DNA of 64,000 nucleotides from Apteryx mantelli (lineage: Eukaryota; Chordata; Aves; Apterygiformes; Apterygidae). Made by a program: the position numbers and the translations under genes. Below, one piece after another: positions 45,561 through 60,181 of this stretch (position 1 is the first letter of the stretch; each line of letters starts with the position of its first letter). The stretch spans positions 40,554,668-40,618,667 of the forward strand of contig NC_089981.1 in assembly GCF_036417845.1 (NCBI RefSeq), in the 5' to 3' direction. The notes below the pieces were generated by a model. It was not told the origin of the DNA. It was given only the letters and a program-made list of their open reading frames with translations, and made no database searches.

Positions 45561-48500
45561 GAGTTCTCAGGGATAAACCCTGCTGGGAATTTGGAGACAC
45601 TGGAATAGAAAAGCTTGGGACTGCATCCTAACTGCTACCTCTTGGGAGGGCTGCAGTTAGTTTACAGCATCAAAGTGGAGAGAGCATCGTTGATCAGATG
45701 GGTATGAACAGTTGTACTTCACAGAGCCCTTTCATGTAGTTTCAGATGCTGTGAGAGGAGACACGAGAGGAAACTTCAAAAATGTAAACGGCTGTTGAAA
45801 AGGGGGAAAGAACCATTTGTTCTCTGACCGTGTGGATGGGACAAAAATAGTTGGCTTTAAGTTCAGATCCAGGCTAGAGACTGAAAAAAACTTTTTAAAA
45901 AGGTAGTGAGGCACTAAGGTAGGCTATTGGAAATGTTTAATAACAGCTCAGAGAAAGCTGTCAGAAATAACACTGTATTGTTTTCTGCCTGAGTTGGGCT
46001 GTGATGACCATCCACCCTACTTTCTTAAGTCATGATAGGGAAAGAACATGCTCCTTCACTGACTCTTTCCTCTCTTGGACAGGGTTCAGTCCTAGTATTA
46101 TATTTGCTGTGGATTCCTTTGGGAATAGACCTCAGTACTTAGGTGCTATCTTGCTGTTCTCCCTGAACTTTTCCTTACTTCAGTTCATGCCTTTAGGCTT
46201 ATAGTGTGGAAGAAACTGAGAACACTCTCTAAACAAACTTATTGTAGTAACTTTGAACAGTTTCTAGCCTGGCCTTGTGACATGCAGGCAATGATTTATT
46301 TATAAGGGAAGTTATGCAGACATGGTAAGGAGTTAGCCATTGACCCTTGCAAAATGTTGTCATAAACTGATGATGGAGGAAGGATAAGAAAAAAAATCAA
46401 AGAGCCTTTACATCAAAGGCAGAGAGAGAAGCTGCAATTAGCATGGTCAGCTGTGGGAAATCCAGCAGGGAAGAGAGCGGCTACCAGAATTTGCACTGGT
46501 GTCCCCCATCCAGACCCTATCAATCTTGCCAGGGAGTCTGACAGGCGAGAAAAGTCAAAGAGCAGCTGAGGGATTCCAAAATCAAAGGACTTTGAAAGCT
46601 GGATCAGAGAATGGAGCACAATTTTTCCCATCTGCTTTGAATTTATTGTTGCTAATGAGGAAGCAGCTTCTGGTTTGAATGAACCAGAGGGGTCATTTGA
46701 CATTTCTGTCAAATTCAGAAGAGTATCAGGGGACCATTTCTCAAAGTTAACCCCTTCATTGTCAAGCATATACAAATGAGCAATTTACAGTGAGATGTCC
46801 CAAGGGGAAAAAAATGTTGGCTTCTTGCAAGCTAACAGAAAGTCCTGTTTGGACATCCAAAATCATATGGTCCTATTTGTCTGTATGACCTGGTGGGAGC
46901 GCCTGCAGACAGAGCTGAAAACCCCAGCACCAGTCCCGCTTGGTGATCAATTCATAGGTGTATTTGTTTCTTCTGCTCTGTTGCTGATGTTCTCTTTGGT
47001 CAGAAATTTGATTCACTTGGTCTGCAGAGCCAGAATTACAGGGCTGTGAATCCAAGATCTGCAAGTACCTTTGCTATATAATCTATGATTTATATAGAAA
47101 ACGGGAAATGGTTCTGTGGAATATTTATTTATATCTAGGCCCCATGTCCCCTTCTTGTCTGAGACTATCCCTATCAGCAAAAGTTGTATGAACAGAACAG
47201 ACCTCTTTTCAGCTTCCCTGCTATGTTTCCTAAGCAACAGCAATTGCACAGTGTTTGCGTGAGGGAGCAGATGAGAGAAAATAGGCTGATGGGACTGAGA
47301 TGAGTGTTGGAATTAATTTGAGGCCTTTTGTAACTGATGAGAGTTCATCTCGAAATTGGCAGCCTCATTATTTTGAATACCAACCACCCACCCCCCACTC
47401 CAGATCCCCCAAAACTTTTCTGTGTTCATTGGCCTTTGCTGCCTGTCGCCCTAAATGCTGATGCCATCACATTTGATTTTCTTTGACTGCTTCTGATAAT
47501 GCTGAAGGCACAAAGGCCAAAGACTAAAACCATGGGGATCTGCTTGCTAGGGTTATGATCTCTGCTCTGAGCTGAGCCAATTATGATTCTAGGCTCGTCT
47601 ACCAGGCAAGTGCAATAGCTGAGACTCAGCAGAATTGCAAATCTTCAGAAGGGGACAAAACATGCAAGAAGAAATATTGGCATGAGAGCTGAATCCCTGA
47701 CTCATAATCTAAGAGTTTGTCTGTGCAAGCCAAGGAGTCTCTGTTACAACAGGGGGCTCCGTGGCTCACACTGCAAAATTCAACTCCAGCTCTGCTTTTG
47801 AGCACTGCGTAGCTCAAAGCCAAGCTGGCTCATGGAGCAGACACTGATTGCAAAAATGAGTTCTGGGGTTGTGTTCAGAAAACTTGCAGGGTGGGTGAAT
47901 GGATGCTTGAGTGGGTCCATCTCCTGTGAATCCTTTTCTAGCAAAACACACTTTAACGTGGTACAAAATAAGACAGCTTAGGCCTGACCATTCAGAAGGG
48001 GACACAATATGGTCTTAACTTGGCATTTCCAACCTGACCACATCATGTCTGAAGGAGGTATATCAGAGGAGGGGCCCTGCATGTGGGCTCTGAGAGACAA
48101 GGAGCTTCTGAAAAGTTCCCAGACTTTTAGATTCTCTCTGGCTCCCTCTTCTGAATATGCTGTGGCTTAATTTTTATGGAAATTTCATACGGTTTTCTTT
48201 TTTCATATAGTTTTCTTTCTCATAAAATTTAATTTCTGAGCATTGTTATTTCTACTTTGCAGCAGGGTGCTTCAGCGATGTGCTTATCAAACATAAAAAT
48301 GGGGGGGGCCCTTGACTGGGCTGTCAAAGAGTTGCTAGAGGAAACTAGTAATGCTGGAGGGTAGCTGAGGCTTTTGTTGCTGACAGCACTCAGGTGGAGA
48401 TGTATGAGCTTACAAATGAACTATTGAGGCTTAGTAACTCCTGCATATCAGCTGAGCCACACAAATGTCTGTGCACATGCCCTTAGCCTGCTGCAACTGT

Positions 48501-51500
48501 AAGGTAAAATGTGTTAACTTACCTATCAGTGCGGATTTAAGTCAGTGCATTTAACCTCGTGCTTTCAGTGGCTGAGAGCATATGCATAGTGAGTTACCAT
48601 GGCTCAGCTGACATTCAGTAAGTTGTTAAACTGCAGTAGGCTGATTGTGTGGCTGAACCCTAAGATTTGCATGAACTTAAAATCATAAAATGAAATTACT
48701 CTTTTAGGAGTAATTCACAACCAGCCTCAGTTTGCAATCAGACTAAGGCATATGACAATATCTATTGTGCCCTATCTTACTGCTCTTCTGAAAGAATTTG
48801 CCTTTCCCCAGCCATTTCTTTTTTTAGCTGTCTCCTTGAATATCAGGATATGTAGTTTTAGGATGATCCATCCAAGTTCAGCAGTATTGCACTGAGTCTC
48901 TTAACAGCACTTCCGAGGCTAGTTCAGTGGTTTGAGATAAAGTGGTAGATATCAAATAGCAAAGGAGTCCCAGAGTGGATGAAGGATGCTGTGGCCATTG
49001 GTTAATGTGATATTTAGGATTATGTTTTTAAATAGAATTGTTGGGAATTAAAGGGACAATGAGTTTTCAAGGACATTTTATCTACTGGGAATGTTTAAAC
49101 CAGGAAATGTACAGTGTCGATAATATAACAGGATTAAAGCTTGTTGCATCAGAACCAGCACAATTTTGTTGCCAGTTAGTACCTAGAGTACAAAGCCCAT
49201 ATGCAGCAGTTAATTCTCTTATTTGGAGGCCTTCCTGCTTACTGCCTGCTAAATTGCAAATACTGACTGACAATAGTTAGTTTAAAGCACTGTCTGTCCT
49301 CAAAAACTCCTCTCTGAACTACTGACTGGTTCCCACTGCTGTACCCAAGCTCACTGAACAAAAGACTGAACTCTGCAGTAAAATCCCCTGAACTAGACGG
49401 AGCCTCTAAATACACTAACCATTGCGCAGTCCAGAGGGGTCTAATCTTCCTGAGCCAAACTAGAATTAGTAGATCTATGTTAGCACAAACTGGTTATTTA
49501 AGTGAACTGTAGATATTTATCCTCTTGACTAAAGGTTTGCTGAGTCTAATATTAAAGTTACTTAGCAATCAGGTAATGCACATTAAAACAGGACTGTGGC
49601 ATAGGCCAGTCTCAGTCTGCCATCCCTGACTGCTAAAATTATCAGTCTCATTGCTCACAAAGAGCACAGCAAAATTGATCCTTCCACTCCCTGCCTGCCT
49701 GCCTTCCTCCTTTTTCCTTCTCTCTTTTTCTGTTAATGCTCCTAGTGTGAATAGAAAGGAAAGCTGTAGTAATCAGAGCAGTATTGTTGCTGTCATTCCC
49801 TTAATAACAGCGCCTGCCCAGTGACTACAGTACCACGCTGGCAGCAGTAATGTCACAGACGTGCAAAGCTGGAATTAACATCAGAGAGTCCTTGTCCTGG
49901 GCTCTAGCGGCAGGTCTACCCTTCAAAGCTTACTTCAAGCTGGCTGCAAATGTACTAACTAGGTATGAAAAAAGGCTGCTGGGAGGAGGGACAAAAAAAA
50001 AAAAAAGCTGTGGAGATGGCTTGGGTTTACTTTAATTTTATTTTTAAAAGTGCTGTAGCACTGCATGTTGATGCAATAGCTGCATGTAATGACAGAAACT
50101 GTGGAAATAAGTGTTCTCTTCTGTGATGCATTCGAAGGGCTCCTGGTGGAGAGTTCCCAAGGAGCAGAGGGAAGGAAGAGAAGCAGGAACACTGAGGGGC
50201 CGTTTTATGGTTATAAAAGAGCCTGTGACATTTTATGCATAAGTCAATGTACAGCAGATCTCAAGTGATAGTAATGGACCCTTAAACCTCTTTGTGGGCC
50301 AGCCCTAATAAAAAACATCTGAACATAACTAGTTCATTGCAGGCATTTCTCCATCAGGTGCAGGATGTCCAAATATCATAAAAGCTGTAATAAAAGTGGG
50401 TTAATAAGGCAATACATGGCAATGATGAAGTCCCTGGTTGACTTCATCTAAAAAAATCTGTATTTATATTTCACCTAGGACGGCTGAAGCTTGATTAGGT
50501 CCCTTCCCTGCCTCCTACATCTGCTTCATCTTGGGCTTATTTGAGCTATACATCATTCCACCCATGAGACATTAATGGTATCTGCAAACTCTGCAGCCCC
50601 CTCCTAAAGGCTTGCCGAAGCTATACTGCCCTCCAGGAAGTGTGTAATTCCACAGCAAATAGCTGGGAACAAGGCAACTCTCACCAAAACAAAACAGCAC
50701 AATCTGCGCAACAGGGACCTAGCTATGAAAATGGAATTCATGTCAGTGAGTCAGTCAGGATCATCTGGGCTTGATTCTTCAGAAGTGCCCAAAATCCCTT
50801 CCTCGCTCTGCATGGGCATGTGCATCGGACAGACAAGGGTACCGGAGGAATTGACATACATGAAATCTCATTCCTGTACCCAGCAAATGCTGCTCCCCAG
50901 TCACCAGATACAGGAAAGGAGAGGCAAGGTTAAAGGGCAACATGCCACTGGGGAGGGTGAGAAGAAAAGGGGCAAGTTCAGGGGAACTGTCTCAATAGTT
51001 ACTTCTTGCTGAAAGCAGATGCCGGTTCACCTGGAAGGTCTGAAATTGAGATGAGGCAACAGCTTCTTCAGAAATAAACAAATGAGCTGCTTTTTCATTG
51101 TGGCCTCCATTCACAGTTTCCTTCTGAAGCCTTTGATATGAATGAGCTAGAAGGGCAGACTTTTAAAGTGGGTCAGGGAGAGGCAAATGCTTGCTCTCAG
51201 CTATAAAACCCAGCAGGACACGATTCCTTTGAAGAGCATTGTAATAATTATTTAAGTGTTAGTTCAGGAGTTGAACCTTGTTGTGTTTTCAAAGCTGTGC
51301 AGCGCTGTGCTCCTAAGGAACTGAAGAGAGTGATAAATTCTGCAAAACACCACCTTCTTTGTAGGCAGCAGAAAATAATTTCAGCCTGCGCTGTCATAGG
51401 GAACACAATGCTCTGGCATTGACATCTCTTTCTTGGCAATATGCTCAGTACACTTGTAAGTTCCTTTGCCTACACATTTCAAGAGACTTAATACCAAGTG

Positions 51501-52594
51501 AATCAGTTAATTATCCCATCTCCCTGGGAAGAGGTGTAACCTAGCTTTTTACCTGTTAGGCAGAAAACAGAGTGGTAAGTGACATACTCAAGAGACATGG
51601 CAGACTCAAGCACAGAGCTCAAAGTTGGCTTTTCCAGTCCCTTCCTTCCTGGTTGCTGCTGCCACCAAGGCTACTTTCTTCAGGTTTTTGCATCCAAGAA
51701 GCTGTGAGGGATGTGTGAGTTCCTGTTGGGCATGCAGAGGTCTGAGCAAAACCGATTTGTGGTGCAGCACTGCACTGGTGCCTGCCATTAGAATACCCTA
51801 TGCTGGAGGATGTGCCCTCCCCAAAACCCTGCTAATGAGAAGAGCTGCCTGTGCTTAAGAATAAATATCATTTGTGACTGGGATATTTATTTTGTATGCA
51901 GTGATCATCTCCAAAGCTTTTTCCCTTCTCTAGAGAATTAAGAGTAAATTGAATTCATTACCTGAAAGTCAAGTTCATTTTCAGTCCCTAGCAAACTTCA
52001 TAGCTCCTTTGATTGCTTCAACGGAGGGTGCGTTAAGAGGGTCTGTGTAATTTTTTGGTTTGAATGTTGGTATTTTTCCACTATTATTATTGAGTTCTTG
52101 AAATAGGAAAGTGTTCTTTCATTGCCAGCGTGCAGTTTGCTCTGGAGTGGAGGATGACGGTGCATATGATGCAGAATGATTTAGGAAAAGGGAATATAGA
52201 GGAAGAAGAAATTCTAACCAAAAATGCCACAGAAGTTACTTCTCTTGGGGAAAATTGTCCTGGGATCCTTTCTGATCCTGCAAATTGGATGGGCCTGGGG
52301 GAGGGGGGTCATCAAAGTATGTCAGAAGTATCTGAAGTTCCAGAAACAAAGTACTTGACACTTCTGAATATTGGACCATTCCGCTGTGAGGTGTCACTGG
52401 AGACACAATCCATCCATTAAACGACGTTGGATCTGTCTTATTTATCTACAAAAAGATAAAAGGCCACTGTTGTGTCAAGAAACTAGAAAGCTTGAAATCT
52501 GATCCTGAGATAAACAAACTATCTTGATGATGCATTACGAAGGACAGCCAGAAACCGTGTTGTTACTGATGGCAGCACTGGTGGTGGCAGTGAG

Positions 52595-52690
52595 CCCCAT
52601 GTGCAGTTATGAAGACAAGGTCTCTGCCTTGGAGAACTTGCTGTCTAGAGAGACAACATGCAAAGCAGGACAAGAGAGGGAATGACAGGT
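52595..52690 (+). mobile_element. Possible ancient interspersed-repeat fragment
   Basis: GACAAGGTCTCTGCCTTGGA, then GAACTTGCTGTCTAGAGAGA and CAACATGC, recalls the CCCTGCCCTCAAGGAGCTTACAGTCTA block shared by old L2/CORE-type repeats. Too short for a family call. Confidence 0.35.
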
Positions 52691-54011
52691 GCACCCTCGA
52701 TAGATTTCTTGCTTAGGTTTTTTTTTGAAAGCATATGAAAGATTTTTAATTTGATACTTGTCTGAGGACAAGGCAAAAATGCATATAGCTTTTATTTCAT
52801 TTAAAGGGTCTTTGCTTTATTGGAAGCTATGTTACTACACCCACAAGGGCCTTTAATATTAGCCAAAACTTCGAAGTTGGCACCGAAGTGAGAAATGAGG
52901 TCACTGGAAAGTGATGGGTAGAAGTTGTAAATAAGATTGTTTATAGGGCTGATGTTGTAGACAAGAGTGATAGTGATGTTTGAAGTTTACCATCTGTGCC
53001 CAGGAAAAGAAAAACATCCTGTGAAGCAGATGGTCAAGTACACTTTAATGCTGTCCTCCTCAGAAAAAGAGTTGTCTCTAAATGCATTTATCGTAACTTT
53101 GTTAGGCAGAGCACTCAGTCATGTTTTCATGCTTTCTTTGATTCTGTTCTGATCCTCTGATTATTTACTTGTCACCAGACATGTCTCTACAAAAGTATAT
53201 GAGCTGTTTGGTGGCATCCAAGTCAATCTTTCTAGATTTTTCCATGCCTTTCTGCCATTCAGGTTTAGTAGAGCACAGAATAATACTGACTATTATTAGG
53301 AGATTCCAAAAATAATCAAAAGTAAGGGTCATGTCTCTAAGTGAGCAGATAAATGAGAGAAATGCAGAAAAAGGTCTGTGAATGAGGCAACAAGGCTTAA
53401 ATCCCACAAATTGCTAAGGAACTGAAATACTTCTGACCATGTGTACCATACTGACTCTCGTCATAATTCTGCAGTGAGCTTTATGCTGCTGCCATGCAGG
53501 GCTGAGACATAGCTTAGCAAGCCTTGCTGCCTTGTGTAGTGCTTTGCTCGGAAGCAGTGACGAAATTTGCCTCAAGACTTATCGATACAGAGTGGGGTTT
53601 GGACACCTCTGGAGCTACAGTCACAGATACAGTTGTAAAGATGTCAGCATTTCCAATTAGACCAATTCCCCATCAGACAAAGACAGGCATTGGTATACTT
53701 CAGTCTTCTCAATTAGGTTTCTTATCTCTTCCTTACAGCATGGTCCAGAGCATCAAAGCAAATTCAATACTTTTTTTAAGAAACTAAAAGCCCTCTGTAA
53801 GGTTCAGATTTTCAATGTAAAGTTTTTCCTGCATCTTATTTGCATGGATGAGTTATAACCCTCTAAATTACAAACAGAAGCACTGGCAGACTCTAGCTAA
53901 CAGCTCTAATGGATGCTATTATAATTCTGCTGCTAGTTGGCACTGAACCTTCACTATTTCATCAGCGTAGAGGGATGCTGTCAACTTGAAAAATCGTGTC
54001 TACCTCAGAGG

Positions 54012-54043
54012 TAAATAAATAAATAATAATAATAAAAAAAAAG
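54012..54043. repeat. (AAAT)n/(AAT)n microsatellite with A9
   Basis: AAAT units pass into AAT units and end in an A9 run. Confidence 0.9.
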
Positions 54044-55228
54044 AGGTTATACCTACTATTGTTACAAATAAGTCTTTACAACAGCTGTAACTGGAAGAGA
54101 GGAAGGATGGGAATGAGATTCTGTTTAACTGTCTCTGTTCAGTGCCTTTACTTTGTGTATTTGACAGCCCTTTATGGGGCATCAGTGTCACTGATGTGCG
54201 TGAGCACCTCATCTCGTACACTGGCAAGATGATGTCTGTCAGGAGGTGAGGGTGCAGAAGAGTCAGCAAAGGAGAGGGGACGCTTTTGACTCAGGCCTTT
54301 TATTAACAGCAGCAGCAAAAGTGAGGCTGAAAAAGCAACAAGAAAATGTGTATATACATAAAGAACAGAGATCAAGTATATAGGATGCCATTGTGCTTGG
54401 TGCACTGTGTAGAGCTGGTTTGTAACACGATCAGGAGAGAAGGAGCCCTCCCCCCAAGCTTCCCTCCACCTTACTTCCGTCTACAGACATGATTGTTACA
54501 CATCCTCTGCGCACTGCTGTTTAAAGAGAAATCTGCGCAAGCTGTGCATTGTTTGAGATGGGCTGGTTTGGGAACATTCCAAGTTGTCAGCATCTTTTTA
54601 AATACAGTGCTGTTCTTTTCTGGTTCCTGGAGGAATTTACATCTAACCTGGCTATATATGGAAGGATTCATACTTGGCGTATAATCTTTCAAATTAAAAT
54701 CACAAATGACTGGCATGCTACAGAGAACCATCCACTACCACCAACTCTGCCAGCTTCCCCTAAAATGTTCTCAGCTGCCTCAGCCCATAAATGTGGTAGC
54801 AGATGACAGACCTTTTGCTAAACCAGTGAATAATATCTGTCTTCCCTGTTCAACTGCTAAAGTAAATGGTTCTGTTTGGGCTATTGCAGGCACTTTATTC
54901 CTCCTGGCTTCTCAAAACTACAGCCCCAGATTGCTGCTTCCTGCAGAGGAACTGGATGATGGAATAAAATCGGGAGACCAAGTTCGCCATCTCCTGGGCA
55001 GAAGGCATAAGCTTCCAGGAAAGTTTATTTTATACCATTCCTTCCTTCCTTTCATTCTCACTCTTCTTTATTTGTGAAAGACCAAGACCTTAAGAGAAGT
55101 CTAGGAAGGTTGCTGGCTTGTAATGCCAACTCTGGGCTACTGTGTTCAGTCTTCTTCCTGTGATACTGTAAAATAAGACACTGAATTTATGTCACAGGGT
55201 GGGTAGCACACTCAGTATTTGTGTTATA

Positions 55229-55290
55229 TACGTCCTATGTACTTCAGCAGTAGAAATGTCGGTGACAAGACTCGTACGCGCTCACGACTC
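55229..55290. other. Local CpG cluster in CpG-poor DNA
   Basis: Six CpG dinucleotides fall within about 60 bases, four of them in CTCGTACGCGCTCACGAC. On the minus strand a TATAAAGCCCC stretch lies just upstream, at about 55310-55300. It could be a remnant of an inserted element end such as an LTR, but no LTR boundaries or coding remnant were found. Confidence 0.3.
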
Positions 55291-58200
55291 CAGAAAAGGG
55301 GCTTTATAGACTGCTGAACAGATGCAGGACAGGAATGTTTTCACGCATTTAAAATGCCAAGGATTGGTTAATCACTACCACACAGGCTCTGTAGAAAACA
55401 GAGACATTACGAAAGCTATAGCAGATGATCTAATTATTGACTAGTTACCATCTAGCACCTTTAGTTTTCACAGACAATTAAACAAATTGCTTCAAAAACT
55501 GATGCCTACAGTGAGGCTCCTAAGGATACCAAGTAAGTGGTTAATATTTCTAAGGGCTGGGTGTAACAAACTTCCATTTCTTTCTACTGATTTGGGAAAA
55601 TATTTCAGTTCCTTATCTCTAGCTCTTAACTCTTCTCTGGGGAGGATGTGCAGTTTACTGAGAGTAACTCAGAAATTCAGGACCTTTTGCATATTTTCAT
55701 CAGGCCTGGCACAGACAAATCCCTCTGCTGGAGTTTGTGAGGTTTAATTCACCAGTGTTTCTAATGCTACTGCAGCACCTTCAAGCAGGGGCCATATGAA
55801 TGAGAAACATTAGAGCTGTTTGGAAATGTTGGGCAGGATTAAGTAATAGGGATGGAAGGTAAGCCAAAGTGTTATGCTGTAATGCTACAGAACTGTACTA
55901 CTGTAGTGATACTCCTGACCTCGTTATTGGCAAGTGGTAAACCAACCAGAGATTATATTGCCTTAATCAAATTACATCCAGGAGGTGACAGTTATTCAAT
56001 AAACAAGGCCCAAATGTCCCAAGCATTGTTAACCTATTATATTAAAACTAAAAGAGAGAAAACTTAGCACTACCTGCAAAACATCTGTGTAGATAGGCAA
56101 AATAATGTGAAGGTTAGTGTAATTGCATAATTCAAGTTTCTGACTACGGGGTCAAAAAGTTAGGAAAGGGACTGGGGAGGTGGGATTCCTCAGTGTCCGA
56201 CACTACTGATTTGTTACAACTGTAAGCACCTACTTTACCTCTCTGCAGCTTAGTGAGTGGATTCTATTAAGGGGTATGTGAGAAGGACTGGTGAAATCAT
56301 TGGATTGGTTACTTTTATAGGGTTTCCTGTTATTCTTGAAATAGTAGTCTTCAGCCTGTAAACAGAATTACTATGACTCAAAATAACAAATAATGAATTT
56401 TAAAGCAGCTAAGGAAATGACACTGCTAGATGTTGTTGTTCATAATACCAAGAACTGAGATTAAGCTGGGATATTGTGATTTTAAAGAGAGAAGCCCTTC
56501 ACTTATCAAGAGATCTATCACAAATTTGTTACAAAATAAGTCTCTTTCAGGTCTAATCTGGACATGGGGTCCCATATATATTCTTAAACTCTGTTACCTC
56601 CAATGAAGATCAGATAACAAAAATTATGAAACTAGCATTTTTTTTCTTAGTTGAAAACAATTCTAAAATAGTTTATTGGTAATGAAATAATTTGTTTGAA
56701 GTTTAAGAATACCGCCTCAATTAAAAACAAAACAAAAAATTTTAATAGGTGATAGTTTGGGGAGAGCTTAACTATGTATATTTCACACATTAAAACCAAA
56801 ACTTAATGCAGGGTAACTACTATTGCTTCACCAAATTGTCACGAGTCCTGTAATGTCTTCTGCTGTTTTAAACCAATGTTCAAAAAGTGTTATGATTCCT
56901 AACTTACACTCCAATTAAAGTCTTCTTCACACTAAGAAATTCTTCATGCTCTCAACCCCTAAATCCATGCAATTTTTAGCCTGAACTCCCTGAAGTACAT
57001 TTTCTTGCAGTCACTTTTTACAAATAATACTTAGAATGTAATGTTTTAAGTGCCTTTTCAATACTTTGATACAGACAGATCCAGTACCATGTCTGGATTG
57101 TAAAATTACAATTTAAATTCAACTTGTATACTTGAATTTTACAAACAAATTTCTCACTAAGTGCTTTGCTTAGTATAACTGAATTGTCACTTGATAAACA
57201 GTATATGTGTAGGAGTTGTTTTTCTACTCCTCAAATAATACTAGAATGAAGATTGACTTTTTGAGCTCTACTTCACAGTGAAGCTTTGTGGTTTCCTGGG
57301 AGGAGGAGTTCATTCAGGTGATTCACATACTATGACAGCTCTATTTTTTATTAATGTCCCTTGACCAGACTTCTTCAGAAATGAACAACTGTGACGTGAG
57401 CGAAAAATGGCTACTAGGATGCTGAAAGGTACTGATGATAGAGCTTACTATGCTTACCCCTCACAAATGGAGGGGAATTTCACTGTTTGCTGTAAGTATA
57501 AGGGAAAAATGGAAAACTGGGAGAGAACTAAGCTAAAGGGAAGTGTTGGCGCAGGAGCAAGATGGTAATAAAACAGTGATGAATACATTTAGGCTAGCCT
57601 ACCAAATAGCAGCAATATGTGGAAGGACGATAAAAACTTAACTGCTTTTAAGAGAGCAATCATTTTACAGAAGAGAACACGTGATTGCCTGCAATAGCAG
57701 GCATATTATTCTCTCTATGTGTAACAGTCTCTGTAAGTAGGTTTTAAGAACACTTAATGAGGTACTCTTGCTGGTCGAGTAATGACAGTCCCACTCAGTC
57801 TCTCTTGTTTTATACATCTTTTTCTGAGCAGTAAGTCTCAGTTCTTCTTCTGGCAAAGGTGATAAGAGCCAATAAGAAAATGATTCACACTTTAGGGAAA
57901 GATTTGAAAGAAAGCTCTTATAGCCTCGTAAATCTTGGCCTAGAGAATACCAGTATCATCTTGTAGAATGACTTGAAAGATACTACTTGAAATCATCAGA
58001 TGTTTGCCATGCCTCTGACCTAGTGGGCAACCTCCTTTATTAAGTTCCCTACACTATCCATGAGAACTTTTTAACTCTCTGCAGATAGGGCCACTCTGAT
58101 ACTGGAACAGCCTCTTCAGCTCTAAGCCCTTCTACTTCCTACATGGCAACATAGGATTATTCAACTTGTTTGCTTGGTCCATCATCCATTTGAAAAAAAA

Positions 58201-60063
58201 GTGAAGTAATGCACAATAGTTATATACTTTTTACTCAGTGGGTGATTATGCCCTATTCTAGAGTTGCGTAGAATTTTCATACAAAACCATTATACAACTA
58301 TCAGTTATTCATTTAATTAGGCCTTACAACATTTTAACTATAATTTAAAGACTTGCTTCAAAGATTTCCTCTATATATTGACTTCTTTAGCTTCTCTAAT
58401 AGCACGAGTGCTTTTTTATGCATTATTCATCTCCTCATCGATTCTTACCTTCTAAAATAAACAGCACAATATAAACTATTTGAAATTTTTTAAGGCTATG
58501 CTGCAAAGACAACAAAACTTCCTCAAAATGAAGAATTCTGTTACAGATGTTTTCCACAGCTTGAATCTTATGGAACAGATGCCTGAATATTCATTTTCTC
58601 ATTTTAGATTTCCCTATTAAATATGAAGTTTATCATTTTACCTTGAACACTGTACTAAATATTACAATCTTAGTTCTAAGTATCATCTAGTAGACCTTAA
58701 CCAAGTGACTTGTTTATAATTACGAGTTATACATCTCATCTCAATGTTGTGCAAACTGTATAATCCTGGTATCTTTTAGTCATAGGCTTCATTTACATGT
58801 TCTGGCCTGCATGGGGTTGTATAAAATTAATTAACAAAGCTCTAATTTATGTACATATCCTGAATGATTTCACGATTGCAAACAAAAGCAACCATTTTAT
58901 GTGTGTTAAGGGAGAACCAGCTGCTTTATGAAGGGGGGGGGACTTTACCATAAATGAAGCAGTTGGCTCCAGCTTTCTTGTTTGGTGCTTTACAGAAGCT
59001 CCTCAGAAAGATGTGTCTCCATTTTGTTCATTCTCCCACTACTTCTACCCTTTCAATGCACATATATCTAAAAATTTTTAAATTGCGATCATCACCTGTG
59101 ATGTTGGACAGAACTGGTGCCTTTTCCAAAAGGTGAGCTTTTTACAAAACCTTAGTAAACTTTACTAAATGGAGAATGGACAGAGTTTAGAAGATTAAGC
59201 CACCTGAGCAGAAAACTCCCTCCTGAGAAACAAAACTGAATATCCATTAAACCAGCCTAGAAACTAAGTACCATCACAAAGAGGCTGAGGTAGCCCAGGA
59301 CAACATCTCTTCCAGACAAAAAAAGGACTTACAAAATCAATTAGCAGTTCATTTCTTTAATTAAATGAAAACTTACACAAACAACAGAATACTTTAGGGA
59401 AGTGTATGCACCAATTGCCATAGAAGGGTTTCCTACAGCACAGACAATGGCCACCAATTCTTTACTTTTCCAGCCTGTCTTTTTTGCAGTGACGGCAATG
59501 CCTAAAGTCCAATAAGCCTAAACACGAATGATCTAACCTCCTTTTTTCTTTTCAAACAGAAGGAGGAAATTACTCGCTGCTAAAAATGTTCAGACTAGTC
59601 ATTTCGCAAATGGTGCTATGAAGCTGATCAGAAGGGAATTCGTTGTAGCATAATTGCCCTATTTCAAAGCATTATCCTGTAATAACAATCTGCAGCATGG
59701 CTGTGCTCTGTTAAGAGGGAGAGAGTGCTACATCCAGCATGCACCTCAGTACACGTGTGTTTCAGAAAGAAGCACCCTCCTTGTCTGCTAATGCTGGAAG
59801 GCAGCCCATTAACCAGGCTGAGCCTTTTAGATCCTAATTTCAGGGCAGGGAAATAGTGCTCACTTCATTGGCTGCAGCTATTTGCTATTTCTCATTACGA
59901 CCCTTGCGATTAAGCCAAACTCTGAGCCCTTAAATCCTTCTCTGAAATGGAGAAGAGTTTTTGTTCAACAACATTAGGAAAACAGTTTTTGGCACCAGAC
60001 CAAGTGCATGTTTAAGTGTTAGCTTTTCAAAAGCTATCTTCATTAACTTAAAAAAGAAATCTC

Positions 60064-60069
60064 TTTAAT
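60064..60069 (-). terminator. COMMD9: Candidate poly(A) signal ATTAAA for COMMD9
   Basis: Minus-strand ATTAAA about 112 bases after the COMMD9 stop, followed by a T-rich stretch. It is a common variant signal and would give a short 3' UTR; more distal signals cannot be excluded. Confidence 0.35.
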
Positions 60070-60181
60070 TTTGTTTGGTTAAGACAGAAAGCAAAGTACA
60101 CTAGGCTGCAACTTATTAGAGCTGTAGGCAGAGGAGAGAATACTTCCCTTCCTGGCAGCTGAAATTCATGCCCTCTGGTAT

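Larger units (their letters stand above)
43791..60060. other. Intergenic DNA, LDLRAD3 to COMMD9, right half
   Basis: No gene recognised. The longest + strand frame (54706-55077, 123 codons) has no identifiable domain and is within the length reached by chance here. MIR-like pieces lie near 45430 and 52600, simple repeats at 54012-54043, and a small CpG cluster at 55230-55290. From about 56300 to 59400 the DNA becomes notably AT-rich; the far right may include COMMD9 3' UTR if a distal poly(A) site is used. Confidence 0.55.

Noticed and set aside
54706..55077. 123-codon + strand frame in intergenic DNA
   Set aside because: No domain, signal peptide or homology recognised, and its length is within the chance range seen elsewhere in this window.
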